Origin: Ampullimonas aquatilis
Lineage (GTDB): Bacteria > Pseudomonadota > Gammaproteobacteria > Burkholderiales > Burkholderiaceae_D
DNA: 64,000 nucleotides
Assembly: GCF_049675895.1 (NCBI RefSeq)
Contig: NZ_CP183834.1
Coordinates: 868,001 to 932,000 of the forward strand
Direction: 5' to 3'
Positions within the stretch are counted from its first letter, which is position 1. The number at the start of each line of letters is the position of its first letter. The notes under the pieces are model-generated. The model made no database searches. It worked only from the letters and a program-made list of their open reading frames with translations, and was not told where the DNA came from. The translations under genes were made by a program, and so were the position numbers. Shown here piece after piece: positions 9,641-17,605 of the stretch.

Positions 9641-10162
9641 ATGAAAACCGTTCTTCATACCGCCATCGCCTTGGCGATTGCGGGTTTGGCTGGTTCTGCA
9701 CAAGCAGAGCGCCCTACATTAACTGTGGCTGAACAGCTGGAAGTCGCGGCCCCTGCGAACAAAGCCTGGGAAATCATCCAGCACTTCGAGAATTTGAACT
9801 GGCATCCTGCCGTCGCCAGTACTGAGTTGGTTTCCGGTAAAGCAGACAAACCAGGTGCGGTGCGTCTGATTACTCTCAAGGATGGCGCAAAAATCAAGGA
9901 AGAGTTGGTTGGCCTGAATCCGAAAGCACATAGTATTACCTACAAGTTTTTGGAGTCACCTTTGCCCGTGACAGATTATGTGTCTACGCTGGAAGTCGTT
10001 TCTGCCAAAAATGGTTCGCTCTTGAAATGGCATTCCACTTTTAAACGTAAAGATGAAAAACCTGCTGCAGGTGCTGATGATGCCAGCGGCAAGAAAATTG
10101 TTTCCGGAATTTATACATCCGGTATGGATGCGCTGAAAAAGCAGTTGGAAGGTGCCAAGTAA
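9641..10162 (+). CDS. Exported SRPBCC (START-like) family protein, copy 2
   Basis: A 173-residue paralogue of the gene at 8682. It has a signal peptide (cut near SAQA-ER, residue 23) and a single SRPBCC domain (EQLEVAAPANKAWEIIQHF). AGGAGAT precedes the ATG. The two copies share most of their length in the same order of motifs, which points to tandem duplication. A terminator pair follows. No catalytic residues are recognisable; a periplasmic lipid- or small-ligand-binding role is inference only. Confidence 0.75.
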   Translation: MKTVLHTAIALAIAGLAGSAQAERPTLTVAEQLEVAAPANKAWEIIQHFENLNWHPAVASTELVSGKADKPGAVRLITLKDGAKIKEELVGLNPKAHSITYKFLESPLPVTDYVSTLEVVSAKNGSLLKWHSTFKRKDEKPAAGADDASGKKIVSGIYTSGMDALKKQLEGAK

Positions 10163-10268
10163 GCGCTCAGGTCACCCGATTCGGGAGACCTGGCCGGCCT
10201 CCCGTTTCTGGTATGTTCTTCTTTAGCTTGTAATGGCGAGCTTTAAGTAGTCCGTCCAAAGCAAGTTG

Positions 10269-10291
10269 AGCAGGCTTTGCCTGCTTTTTTT
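10269..10291 (+). terminator. Rho-independent terminator after SRPBCC copy 2
   Basis: Stem AGCAGGC / GCCTGCT with a TTT loop followed by seven T residues. A second GC-rich hairpin (CGGGAG / CTCCCG, about 10184 to 10207) lies upstream and may act with it. Confidence 0.8.
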
Positions 10292-10434
10292 ACGTCCAAA
10301 TTTTAGATGACAGGCAGGTGCTTGGCTAGTTTGGGCCGCAGGTTTTTTAGTGGAGTCAACGCTTCGTATATAAGCATTTCCGATAAGGTTTTGCGCTTAC
10401 CTCTACAATCATGGCAAACAGACCTTAAATCATC

Positions 10435-11241
10435 ATGTTTGCTCAAATCAAAGAACATATCGACACAATTCGGCAGCGCGACCCCGCAGCGCGCAGCACC
10501 TGGGAAATCCTGACCTGCTATCCGGGCCTGCATGCCCTGATCTGGCATCGGCTTGCACATCGTTGCTGGTGCCTGCGCTGGTATTGGCTAGGGCGATTCA
10601 TCTCTCATATTGGCCGGTTTTTGACTGGCATTGAAATCCATCCGGCAGCGGTGATTGGTCAACGTGTTTTCATTGATCATGGCATGGGTGTGGTGATTGG
10701 CGAAACCGCCGAGATTGGTGACGATTGCACTATCTATCAAGGTGTGACGCTGGGCGGTACTTCCTTGTTCAGAGGGGTGAAGCGACATCCGACCCTTGGC
10801 AAGGGTGTGGTTGTGAGTGCCGGTGCCAAGGTATTGGGTGGTTTTCTGGTAGGCGATGGGGCGCGGATTGGTTCCAATGCCGTGGTATTGAAAGAAGTGC
10901 CAGCGGGTGCCACTGCGGTAGGAATTCCGGCGCGGATTGTGGTACGCAAGATGCCGACTGCCGGTACGGCCGATGCAGCAGGTGATACCGCTGCCATTGC
11001 GCTGGAGCCTAACCGCTTTGCTGCTTATGGCATTAGTGGTATGCAGGAAGATCCCATGCAGCAGGCGCTCAAATCGCTGATTGTCACGATGGTGGAGCAA
11101 CAGCAAACCTTGGCCGCGATGGTAGAAACACTGGAAGAAAAAGGCGTGTGCATGCCAGATGCGGTCAAGCAGGCTGAATCAGCCCAGCATTTACAAGAGG
11201 TGGTGAGTCAGCTTACTGCTTTAGGCAAGATGGTCGACTGA
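10435..11241 (+). CDS. cysE: Serine O-acetyltransferase (housekeeping copy)
   Basis: Makes O-acetylserine for cysteine synthesis. The 268 residues contain the N-terminal helical segment (RDPAARSTWEIL), then the left-handed beta-helix of hexapeptide repeats with GMGVVIGETAEIGDD and the HPTLG loop. A C-terminal extension of about 75 residues follows the helix. It is clearly different from the second copy at 29125. In related betaproteobacteria I recall cysE following trmJ and preceding lpxH, so this is likely the native copy beside which the nif island sits. Confidence 0.93.
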   Translation: MFAQIKEHIDTIRQRDPAARSTWEILTCYPGLHALIWHRLAHRCWCLRWYWLGRFISHIGRFLTGIEIHPAAVIGQRVFIDHGMGVVIGETAEIGDDCTIYQGVTLGGTSLFRGVKRHPTLGKGVVVSAGAKVLGGFLVGDGARIGSNAVVLKEVPAGATAVGIPARIVVRKMPTAGTADAAGDTAAIALEPNRFAAYGISGMQEDPMQQALKSLIVTMVEQQQTLAAMVETLEEKGVCMPDAVKQAESAQHLQEVVSQLTALGKMVD

Positions 11242-11298
11242 TCGCGTGGCTCGAAAATTTATTCGATCTGCGTAACGCTTATATCACCACTGATTTTA

Positions 11299-11379
11299 TA
11301 TACTCAGATAGAGTAAAAAAATATACATAATAAATACGCACTTGATCGGGTAATATTGATTGGTACTCTATGAGAGTAT
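11299..11379 (+). repeat. Dispersed 80-bp element, copy 1
   Basis: First of four equal-length copies. Left end ATACTCAGATAGAGTA and right end TACTCTATGAGAGTAT are near-perfect inverted repeats, and each is itself a TACTC-N5-GAGTA palindrome. The core ATACGCACTT sits at element positions 36 to 45, as in copies 2 and 3 (copy 4 has TTACGTACTT there). It lies between cysE and the distal end of the minus-strand nif operon, at the left border of the nif island. Confidence 0.8.
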
Positions 11380-11420
11380 CGTTATTTTTTGAATCTTCAA
11401 ACACTTTTTAATGCTGTAAA

Positions 11421-11451
11421 TTGACGATCAAACCGAGTGGTTGACCGTCAA
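11421..11451. terminator. Possible terminator hairpin of the minus-strand nif operon
   Basis: Inverted repeat TTGACGATCAA / TTGACCGTCAA (10 of 11 pairs, 9-base loop) about 80 bp beyond the last gene of the minus-strand operon. It lacks a clear T-run on the minus side, so termination is only a suggestion. Confidence 0.35.
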
Positions 11452-11531
11452 AAACAGCACAGCGCATCACTAGCACTCATTCGTCACGAGCGACAGATGA
11501 GTGCGTCATCAGTGTGCGATTTCAACTACAA

Positions 11532-11828
11532 TCACACAAATGACAACAGTTCGACGGTGACGTTTTCTTCACCCAGATTGGCCTGGCAAGCCAGACGGGA
11601 TTTGGAACCAACGCCGACTGTGGCATCCAGTTTTTCATTTTCGATCTTGGTCGTTTTGCTCAGGCTTTTTTTACCTTCAAGCACCGAGATATGGCATGAA
11701 CCGCATTTGGCCTGGCCTTCGCATTTGTGCATGATGTTTTCACCAGCAGCCAAGATGATGGACAACAGACTGGCGCCAGTTGTACCTTCAACGGTTTTAC
11801 CTGATGGATTGATAGTGACTAATGGCAT
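11532..11828 (-). CDS. 2Fe-2S ferredoxin, nif-associated
   Basis: A 98-residue ferredoxin of the plant/adrenodoxin fold. The cluster ligands are visible as CEGQAKCGSC near residues 36 to 45, plus a distal Cys in RLACQAN near 81. GAAGGAG precedes the ATG. It is the last gene of the long minus-strand nif operon, behind the SIR2-like gene. It probably carries electrons to nitrogenase or to cofactor assembly; which partner it serves is not visible. Confidence 0.88.
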   Translation of the reverse strand: MPLVTINPSGKTVEGTTGASLLSIILAAGENIMHKCEGQAKCGSCHISVLEGKKSLSKTTKIENEKLDATVGVGSKSRLACQANLGEENVTVELLSFV

Positions 11829-11932
11829 GATGTACTCCTTCTAATGAGGTTAACAATAAATAAAAACAAGTGAGGCAAGGATAGATTGCATAAGCAAAAT
11901 ATTTGGTTGGTGTGGCGCTAATTCGGCTTAGC

Positions 11933-12760
11933 TTAGGCCATCACTGAAGAAACAAACTGATCCGCAAAGTCTTTGAGGGACATGGGAATGCGTGTGATGT
12001 TTTGTTCTTCCATGAACTTAAGTTCCATTCGGGTTGGTTCTTCTGGCAATACCGCCCAATGGGCCGTAGATGAACGCTTCATGATCTGCCGCGCAAAGCT
12101 GCGAGTAAGCTGATCATTGAAGCGGCAACCCAAGAACAGGAATGAACGACCGGTACGGATATTCTGGATTTCGGTAGGAATCGGCGTTTGAATGTCAATC
12201 TCGGTGAGCACTTCCACATAGTCCGTATCAGAAACCAGATAATTGCCTGCTGGACCATGGCCGCCGATCGGCTTGTACAGAATGGTTTTCCAGTCGGGTG
12301 ATACTTCAGTGGCAGTTTCACCTTTGCTGTCATACCAGCCAGTCCAGGTGCCAAAGTGTTCAGATTGAGACAAGCCTTGTACCTGACCCCAGTCGCTGCG
12401 GCTGCCAGCCAGGGCTGTCATCATGGCGTCGTCATACCAGGTGTCAACAATCAGTGGTGGCATGCTGTCGGCCAGCAATTGATGAAAGGTTGAAAATTTT
12501 GGTGTGCCGGCAAAAACCTCATTCATGAAATGAACGATGGTTTTACGATGCTTGAAATTTTCAATAAACTGGGCAGTCTGGGTCAGTCGGCTACGGATCT
12601 TGTGCGGTACTGACACCTTGCTGGTCAGGTAAGCTACCAGTGCTTCCGGTGTAGCAGGTACGTCATAGCCCGAAGTCAATGACATCATGCCATTGCCCAG
12701 ATAGGGAATGATCTGCTTTTCGTAAAAGGCAGCGTGAAGAGAGTCGATCAGCTTGTCCAT
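11933..12760 (-). CDS. SIR2-like domain protein in the nif operon
   Basis: A 275-residue protein resembling the SIR2-like NAD-binding fold. It has IIPYLGNGMM near the start in place of the GAG motif, VDTWYDD in place of TTNYD, a histidine in YKPIGGHGP, and FLFLGCRFNDQ in place of the late GYSFGD motif. These match the order of SIR2 family motifs but are individually altered. AAGGAAAG precedes the start. It lies 22 bp after the DegT-fold gene in an unbroken nif operon, so a nitrogen-fixation role is more likely than defence. Substrate unknown. Confidence 0.65.
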   Translation of the reverse strand: MDKLIDSLHAAFYEKQIIPYLGNGMMSLTSGYDVPATPEALVAYLTSKVSVPHKIRSRLTQTAQFIENFKHRKTIVHFMNEVFAGTPKFSTFHQLLADSMPPLIVDTWYDDAMMTALAGSRSDWGQVQGLSQSEHFGTWTGWYDSKGETATEVSPDWKTILYKPIGGHGPAGNYLVSDTDYVEVLTEIDIQTPIPTEIQNIRTGRSFLFLGCRFNDQLTRSFARQIMKRSSTAHWAVLPEEPTRMELKFMEEQNITRIPMSLKDFADQFVSSVMA

Positions 12761-12781
12761 GGTCTTTCCTTAAAAGATGGC

Positions 12782-13999
12782 TTAATAAATCGGAACGCCA
12801 GCACCAATATTGATGGACGCTTCCTTGAGTCTTTTCACGATGAACTTGACGTGGTTTTCAGTCAGGTGCGTATTGAAGGGCAGAGCCAGTGCGCGATCAC
12901 CAATCCGTTCAGTATTGGGTAACTGGCCACGTTTGTAACCCAGCTTCTGATAAGCAAACTGTTGGTGCAGCGGCATGCAGTAGGCCGCTGTTTCAATCAG
13001 TTCAGCATCCATATCTTCAATGACCTGGCCACGGGCACTGGTCGTAAAGCGTTTTCCCAGATGTACCAGATAGAACATCCAGTGGACTTCATCGACATCA
13101 GGTGCCAGATAAGGTGGCTTGATACCCTCGAAGGTTTGCAGCTGGTCGAGATACCAGGCCTGTACCTGCTTGCGACGTGCCAGAATGTCGTCAATCCGAT
13201 TTAATTGTGCCAATGCCAAAGCGGCAGTCATTTCACTGATGCAGGCCTGGAGTGGCACGCGGCTGCCTACCGAAATGGATGAGCGATCTTCAATTTTTCG
13301 ATTACGGAAGTAATGCAGCTCGGAAGCCAGGGCGTCGTCATCGGTCAGAATGATGGCACCTTCACCGGCACACATTGCTGAGGGTTGTGAAAAATCAAAG
13401 ATGGCCAGATCACCAAAACTGCCCACGACCTTGCCTTGATAACGCGAACCAATCGCTTCAGTACTGTCTTCAATCAAGCGCAAATTGTGTTTGGCAGCGA
13501 GCTCTTGAATGGGTTGCCAGGCAGCAGGGTGACCATTGGCATTGCAGACCAGCAGTGCCTTGGTCTTGTCGGTGATTTTGGCGGCAATGGCTTCAGGAGC
13601 CAGACAGCCACACCAATAATCAATATCGGCAAATACGGGCTTGGCACCCGTCAGCAATACCGCATGCGCTGTTTGATGCCAGGAGTAGGCTGGCACGATG
13701 ACTTCATCATCAGCCTGCAGTTCTAAAGTCTGCAAGGCCAGCCAGACGCCAATGGTGCCACTGGCAACGGCAATGCCATGTTTGCGACCGATATATTTGG
13801 CGAAGACTTGTTCAAATTTTTCGACCAGTGGCCCATTAGAAAGTTGCGGTGCCTGTAGTGCCGCACTGACAAAATCAATATCAAACTGGGTGATATCAGG
13901 ATCGGACAACGGAATCCAGCCATCGTCATCCAGATAATCATCATTGTCGTGATCTTTGGCTTGATTGTCGGCGGCTTTGCTGTTGATATCTTCACTCAT
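12782..13999 (-). CDS. DegT/DnrJ/EryC1-fold protein lacking the PLP lysine
   Basis: A 405-residue protein of the sugar aminotransferase (DegT) fold. The PLP phosphate-binding segment ASGTIGVWLAL, the PAYSWHQTAHAVLLTGAKP segment and the EDSTEAIGS region are in the right order. At the site of the Schiff-base lysine (family FxFxPxK, then GEGG) this protein reads FDFSQPS followed by AGEGA, with Ser207 in place of Lys. So it may bind a cofactor without transaminating, or act as a scaffold. GGAGG lies six bases before the ATG. Acidic N-terminal tail of about 25 residues. Confidence 0.8.
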   Translation of the reverse strand: MSEDINSKAADNQAKDHDNDDYLDDDGWIPLSDPDITQFDIDFVSAALQAPQLSNGPLVEKFEQVFAKYIGRKHGIAVASGTIGVWLALQTLELQADDEVIVPAYSWHQTAHAVLLTGAKPVFADIDYWCGCLAPEAIAAKITDKTKALLVCNANGHPAAWQPIQELAAKHNLRLIEDSTEAIGSRYQGKVVGSFGDLAIFDFSQPSAMCAGEGAIILTDDDALASELHYFRNRKIEDRSSISVGSRVPLQACISEMTAALALAQLNRIDDILARRKQVQAWYLDQLQTFEGIKPPYLAPDVDEVHWMFYLVHLGKRFTTSARGQVIEDMDAELIETAAYCMPLHQQFAYQKLGYKRGQLPNTERIGDRALALPFNTHLTENHVKFIVKRLKEASINIGAGVPIY

Positions 14000-14000
14000 C

Positions 14001-14261
14001 TCAAGCCTCCGTCAATATGAATGCAGAAGCCTGTTCGGGATCGCGAGTCATGGTCCAGCAATGACCATCAGAGACAGCAAGGAATAAATGAGCAGAGGTT
14101 AATTTGAGTGTCGGTGTTTCGTCACGCATATCCATGGGATCAACCACAGTGGCCATGATGCCGGGTAACTGCAGGCGAATGGCCTTGGCAGCTTCACGCA
14201 CTGTGCTGGCCGATTCAATCAATGAAGCGGCTGTAACCAGTTGTTCCTTGCTGATGGCCAT
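14001..14261 (-). CDS. Small nif-associated protein (86 aa), function unknown
   Basis: A short protein (MAISKEQLV to FILTEA) beginning at 14261 behind GGGAGG, one base from the nifT stop. An N-terminal helix-rich half with alternating Ala/Glu residues is followed by a beta-rich half ending in WTMTRDPEQASAF. No cysteines or known catalytic motif apart from one Cys in DGHCWT. Its position directly after nifT suggests coupled translation. I have a faint memory of similar small genes beside nifT in other diazotrophs but cannot name a family with certainty. Confidence 0.65.
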   Translation of the reverse strand: MAISKEQLVTAASLIESASTVREAAKAIRLQLPGIMATVVDPMDMRDETPTLKLTSAHLFLAVSDGHCWTMTRDPEQASAFILTEA

Positions 14262-14262
14262 A

Positions 14263-14469
14263 TCAGCCTCCCACCTTTTTAGCTTCGACAGTGATTGGCA
14301 GTGTGGTCTCTGGGCCCATTTCAGGCAATTGCAGTTCCCAGCCATTGGCCAGCGTGATCGTGCCACCCCACATTCCTGGTCGCTCCATGGAGACGACTGG
14401 CTCTTCCAGATCCTTTTTAGGAACATAGGCAGACAGACCAGCGGGGGAATTACGGAGCATGACTTTCAT
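14263..14469 (-). CDS. nifT: Nitrogen fixation protein NifT/FixU
   Basis: A 68-residue protein with the typical NifT pattern: MKVMLR at the start, the WGGTITLANGWEL core and PITVEAKKV at the end. Its role in nitrogenase maturation is not settled in any organism; mutants usually fix nitrogen. GGAG precedes the ATG. It follows nifS at a 36-bp gap. Confidence 0.92.
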   Translation of the reverse strand: MKVMLRNSPAGLSAYVPKKDLEEPVVSMERPGMWGGTITLANGWELQLPEMGPETTLPITVEAKKVGG

Positions 14470-14505
14470 TGAGGTTTCTCCAGAGTAGAGTCGCTGCCAG
14501 TTATC

Positions 14506-15702
14506 TTAGGCGGCGTGTTGAAAAGAAGTGGGTGGCGGCGTGGCAGATTCTTCCGCCTGCTCGGCGAGCAACGGCGCTAAAGCAGCCACAGCTTGCTGAA
14601 TAACATGATCAATTTCGGCCGCGCTGGTAGCTGCTGATACCGAAAAACGCACAGCGGCCAAGGCAGACTCTTCATCAACGCCCATCGCAGTAAGCACATG
14701 CGAAGGCTCAGTCGTCGCGGCTGAACAGGCCGAGCCTGACGAAGCCATGATGTTGGCCTGTTCGAGCCGGTTCAAAACCAATTCAGCGTTGAGTCGACCA
14801 AAGCGCAAATAGCTGGTATTGGGCAAACGTGGTAGCCCTTGACCATACACATGCACTGCAGATAATTGACTGGTCAGGCCTGCTTCCAGGGCATCACGTC
14901 GTTCTTGCATGATGGTGATGTCAGCATCAAGCTGTGTAGCCAGTTGTTCAATGGCTGCAGCAAAGCCGATAATGCCAGGCAGATTTTCAGTACCACCACG
15001 ACGGGTGCGCTCCTGGCTGCCCGGAAAGAGTGTTGGCAAAGTCACCCCCTTTTTAATGATCAGTGCACCTACGCCTTTGGGACCATGTATTTTGTGAGCA
15101 GACAAGGAAACCAAGTCGGCACCTGAGCTGGCAAAATGAAAATGGGTTTTGCCTAAGGCCTGTGTGGCATCCACATGCAGCAATACCCCCGCAGCCTTGC
15201 ATAACTCGGCCAGAGCTGCAATGGGCATGAATATGCCGGTTTCATTATTGGCAGCCATCACCGAAACCAGCGTAACGCCAGGCTGGATCAGCTGTTGAGC
15301 CGCGGCCATGTCGAGGCTGCCATCAGCCAGCACGGGGATGAAATCAACCTCGACACCTTGTGTCTTGAACTTGTTGGCCAGTTTCATCATGCCAGCATGT
15401 TCAACTGCAGAGATCACCAATCGCTTCCGACTATCAGCGCGTTCCAAGGCACCCATCAAAGCCATGTCATTGGCTTCAGTAGCACAACTGGTAAAGACCA
15501 GTTCGGGAATCTGACAACCCAAGAAGGCGGCAATCTTGCCACGTGCTTCGGCCATTAATTTACGCGAGACCTGTCCAACCGGATGAGTGGACGATGGGTT
15601 GGCCCATGCCTCAGCCAAGGCAGTACTCATGGCGCTGATCACGGCCTCATAGGGACGGGTGGTGGCGTTATTGTCCAGGTAGATTGGCTCAGCGATCGAC
15701 AT
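14506..15702 (-). CDS. nifS: Cysteine desulfurase NifS
   Basis: PLP enzyme that takes sulfur from cysteine for nitrogenase Fe-S clusters. The 398 residues carry YLDNNATT at the N terminus, the lysine of SAHKIHGPKG near residue 202 and the active-site cysteine loop SSGSACSAA near 325, followed by an Ala/Glu-rich tail. ATG at 15702 is preferred over 15711 because GAGGG stands about ten bases before it. It is a separate lineage from the IscS-type enzyme at 23022, so the island encodes two desulfurases. Confidence 0.93.
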   Translation of the reverse strand: MSIAEPIYLDNNATTRPYEAVISAMSTALAEAWANPSSTHPVGQVSRKLMAEARGKIAAFLGCQIPELVFTSCATEANDMALMGALERADSRKRLVISAVEHAGMMKLANKFKTQGVEVDFIPVLADGSLDMAAAQQLIQPGVTLVSVMAANNETGIFMPIAALAELCKAAGVLLHVDATQALGKTHFHFASSGADLVSLSAHKIHGPKGVGALIIKKGVTLPTLFPGSQERTRRGGTENLPGIIGFAAAIEQLATQLDADITIMQERRDALEAGLTSQLSAVHVYGQGLPRLPNTSYLRFGRLNAELVLNRLEQANIMASSGSACSAATTEPSHVLTAMGVDEESALAAVRFSVSAATSAAEIDHVIQQAVAALAPLLAEQAEESATPPPTSFQHAA

Positions 15703-15720
15703 GATGTTCATCCCTCATGA

Positions 15721-16143
15721 TCAAGGCCAGAAAACTCTGGCAGCATCCACACAGATCAAATCCAGCAGGCCTTCCAGCAGTTCAGATTGGGCGTATTCTT
15801 CCCACGCTTTAATTTGATGATTGCGCATGAACAACACCCATTGATCGGACTGTTTTTCAAGTCGAGCAATATCAATCACGCCACCCTCAGGGTCGATATT
15901 GCGTGAGCAGCAGGGGCTGCTGATTTGATACGCATTGCCAATCTGAAAAACGACTGGTTTGACATAGCGATAGCGCACTCGACTTTCGATCGCCACATTG
16001 ATACGACGCACAATCAGGTCAATTACTTTGGATGATTGATTGGCAGCTTCGCCATAATCAAAAAAGTCAGAATCAGTGGTCATGGCCATCACCTGTGAAG
16101 TATTGGCTTGTTCAATGTTCAGATTGTGTCGGGTTGTTGTCAT
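15721..16143 (-). CDS. Unknown protein between nifZ and nifS (140 aa)
   Basis: I do not recognise this family. It has a polar N terminus and a basic segment (RRINVAIESRVRYRY). A CCSRNIDPEGG stretch near residue 80 has two adjacent cysteines, and the C-terminal half is rich in aromatics (WVLFMRNHQIKAWEEY). It lies between the second nifZ-like gene and nifS with small gaps, so it is part of the operon. The paired cysteines and place beside nifS would fit a sulfur or metal role, but that is inference. ATGs at 16089 or 16086 could also serve as start. Confidence 0.6.
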   Translation of the reverse strand: MTTTRHNLNIEQANTSQVMAMTTDSDFFDYGEAANQSSKVIDLIVRRINVAIESRVRYRYVKPVVFQIGNAYQISSPCCSRNIDPEGGVIDIARLEKQSDQWVLFMRNHQIKAWEEYAQSELLEGLLDLICVDAARVFWP

Positions 16144-16169
16144 GATGAAAGTTGGTTTGGCTTATTGCC

Positions 16170-16418
16170 TCAAACCGCCCCAATAGCCAGTGCGATTTCT
16201 TCTTCAAGACAACCCACCACCTTGCCTGGAAACTCCACCAGATAGATCGGGATGTTCTGATCTGCATGATGACCAATATTGACGATTTCGCCTTTGATGC
16301 CTTTGGCAACAATCAGTGCATCGGCTTCAAGATCGGGATAGCTACCATCATTGAACATGTCATCAACAGCAATGACGTATTGGCCCCATTGATACTTTGG
16401 AAGTCTGGTCTCAATCAT
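16170..16418 (-). CDS. nifZ: NifZ-like protein, second copy (short)
   Basis: An 82-residue NifZ domain (KYQWGQYVIAVDDMFNDGS, then GEIVNIGHH and VEFP-G-VVGCLEEEI). The start at 16418 has AAAGGAAAC before it. NifZ assists formation of the P-cluster in the second half of NifDK maturation. This copy lacks the C-terminal tail of the preceding copy. Tandem nifZ genes are known from other betaproteobacterial nif clusters. Confidence 0.85.
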   Translation of the reverse strand: MIETRLPKYQWGQYVIAVDDMFNDGSYPDLEADALIVAKGIKGEIVNIGHHADQNIPIYLVEFPGKVVGCLEEEIALAIGAV

Positions 16419-16428
16419 GATGTTTCCT

Positions 16429-16791
16429 TTACTGTACCTTCTCGTCACTCTTGGTTTTCAAGGCTTCCAGCTTGGCAATTTTGTCTGCACCCAAGGCGGC
16501 CAGAATATCTTCTGGAAGGTTGTCCAGTGTCATCAGTTCTTTGGCGCGGCAACCTACCTGATATCCATGATCAACCCATTCCACGGCATAGATGTAGTAT
16601 TGCTGCAAGAAGGTGCCAATGGAACGGACAAAGCCAATATCACCTTTGTTGACCAGTACCTTACCAACGTCTTCACCATTGAAAGTACCGTCGTTACGAA
16701 TGATGGTGCGACTGACCACTCGTTCACCAAAACTAAATCTTGGTGGTTCGGCAATTTCGATTACTTCGTTATCACGATTAATATCACCCAT
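16429..16791 (-). CDS. nifZ: Nitrogen fixation protein NifZ, first copy
   Basis: 120 residues from the ATG at 16791, which is preceded by GGAGG. The core reads FSFGERVVSRTIIRNDGTF, KGDIGFV, YAVEWVDHGYQVGCRAKEL, the characteristic SH3-like NifZ pattern, and ends with a charged helical tail. It overlaps the end of the LRV gene by eight bases, indicating translational coupling. Acts with NifDK during P-cluster assembly in well-studied diazotrophs. Confidence 0.9.
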   Translation of the reverse strand: MGDINRDNEVIEIAEPPRFSFGERVVSRTIIRNDGTFNGEDVGKVLVNKGDIGFVRSIGTFLQQYYIYAVEWVDHGYQVGCRAKELMTLDNLPEDILAALGADKIAKLEALKTKSDEKVQ

Positions 16792-17605
16792 GGTGTACCT
16801 CCGAATCAATGTGTTGACGATTGGATAACTGCGTCATTCTGTCCGCGACAGCCAAACGCACTTCCGGATCCACATCCTGGCTCATGGTGGCGAGCAAACC
16901 TGGATTGGCACGCTGAGTGATTTCCCAACGTACCAGCCAGTCTTCGTCGTCTGTCAGTCGATCCAGCAGATCAACCGGCAGACGTTGTGCCACGATGCGA
17001 CGAATGCTGCTATCCGGATCATGGATCAGATTGAGCAAGGCTGGCATTTCCATGCGCCGTGCGACTTCTTCACGTACCTTGTTGTCCTCATCCTGAGCCA
17101 TTTGTGAGAGCAGGGAAAGAGGTAAACGACGCGCTACCATGGCGCGTACGTAGTAGTCCGGGTCAACAGTCATGGTTTTGAGCTGATCGGCTTCCAGTCG
17201 TTGTGCGACTCTGATCCGGACTTCGCGGTGCGGATCACGCACCATCTTTAGTAGTAAGCGTTGCGGCAGTCGCATGGCAATCGACATGCGCACTGTTTCA
17301 TCTTCGTCTTCAATCAGTGCGGGCAGCTTGAACACATCTGCATGGCGGGCACCAATGGCACGGACTTCAAAATAAGGGTGAGTCAGATACTGATTGCCCA
17401 ATTCTGGATTCCAGCGAAAGAAACGATCAACCCGACGTGCATAGCGATCATGGACGCAGGCTCTGGCGTATTCACATTTACCTTTGGCTTTCAAGTCGGT
17501 ATGTGCACAGCCTTCGCAAGAGAAAGGCTGGTCTTGCCAATCAAGCGGTGCAATACCGTCATCTGGATCGGTTGAGTCGTGTCGGATATCTTGCGTATTC
17601 ATCAT
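16784..17605 (-). CDS. LRV protein with N-terminal Fe-S cysteine cluster
   Basis: About 273 residues. The N-terminal part has CEGC and then CEYARAC (residues about 30 to 50), the four cysteines of a 4Fe-4S site. The rest is seven to eight leucine-rich variant/HEAT-like repeats of about 24 residues (patterns such as DPDYYVRAMVARRLP and DEDNKVREEVARRME). This is the architecture of the Azotobacter LRV protein next to nif genes. Start codons GTG 17608, ATG 17605 and ATG 17602 all overlap the upstream stop. Role unknown; possibly a platform for Fe-S transfer. Confidence 0.85.
   Translation of the reverse strand: MMNTQDIRHDSTDPDDGIAPLDWQDQPFSCEGCAHTDLKAKGKCEYARACVHDRYARRVDRFFRWNPELGNQYLTHPYFEVRAIGARHADVFKLPALIEDEDETVRMSIAMRLPQRLLLKMVRDPHREVRIRVAQRLEADQLKTMTVDPDYYVRAMVARRLPLSLLSQMAQDEDNKVREEVARRMEMPALLNLIHDPDSSIRRIVAQRLPVDLLDRLTDDEDWLVRWEITQRANPGLLATMSQDVDPEVRLAVADRMTQLSNRQHIDSEVHHG

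Noticed and set aside
11933..12760. SIR2-like gene as part of an anti-phage system
   Set aside because: No TIR, HerA, Argonaute or other partner is near; both neighbours are nif operon genes with short gaps.
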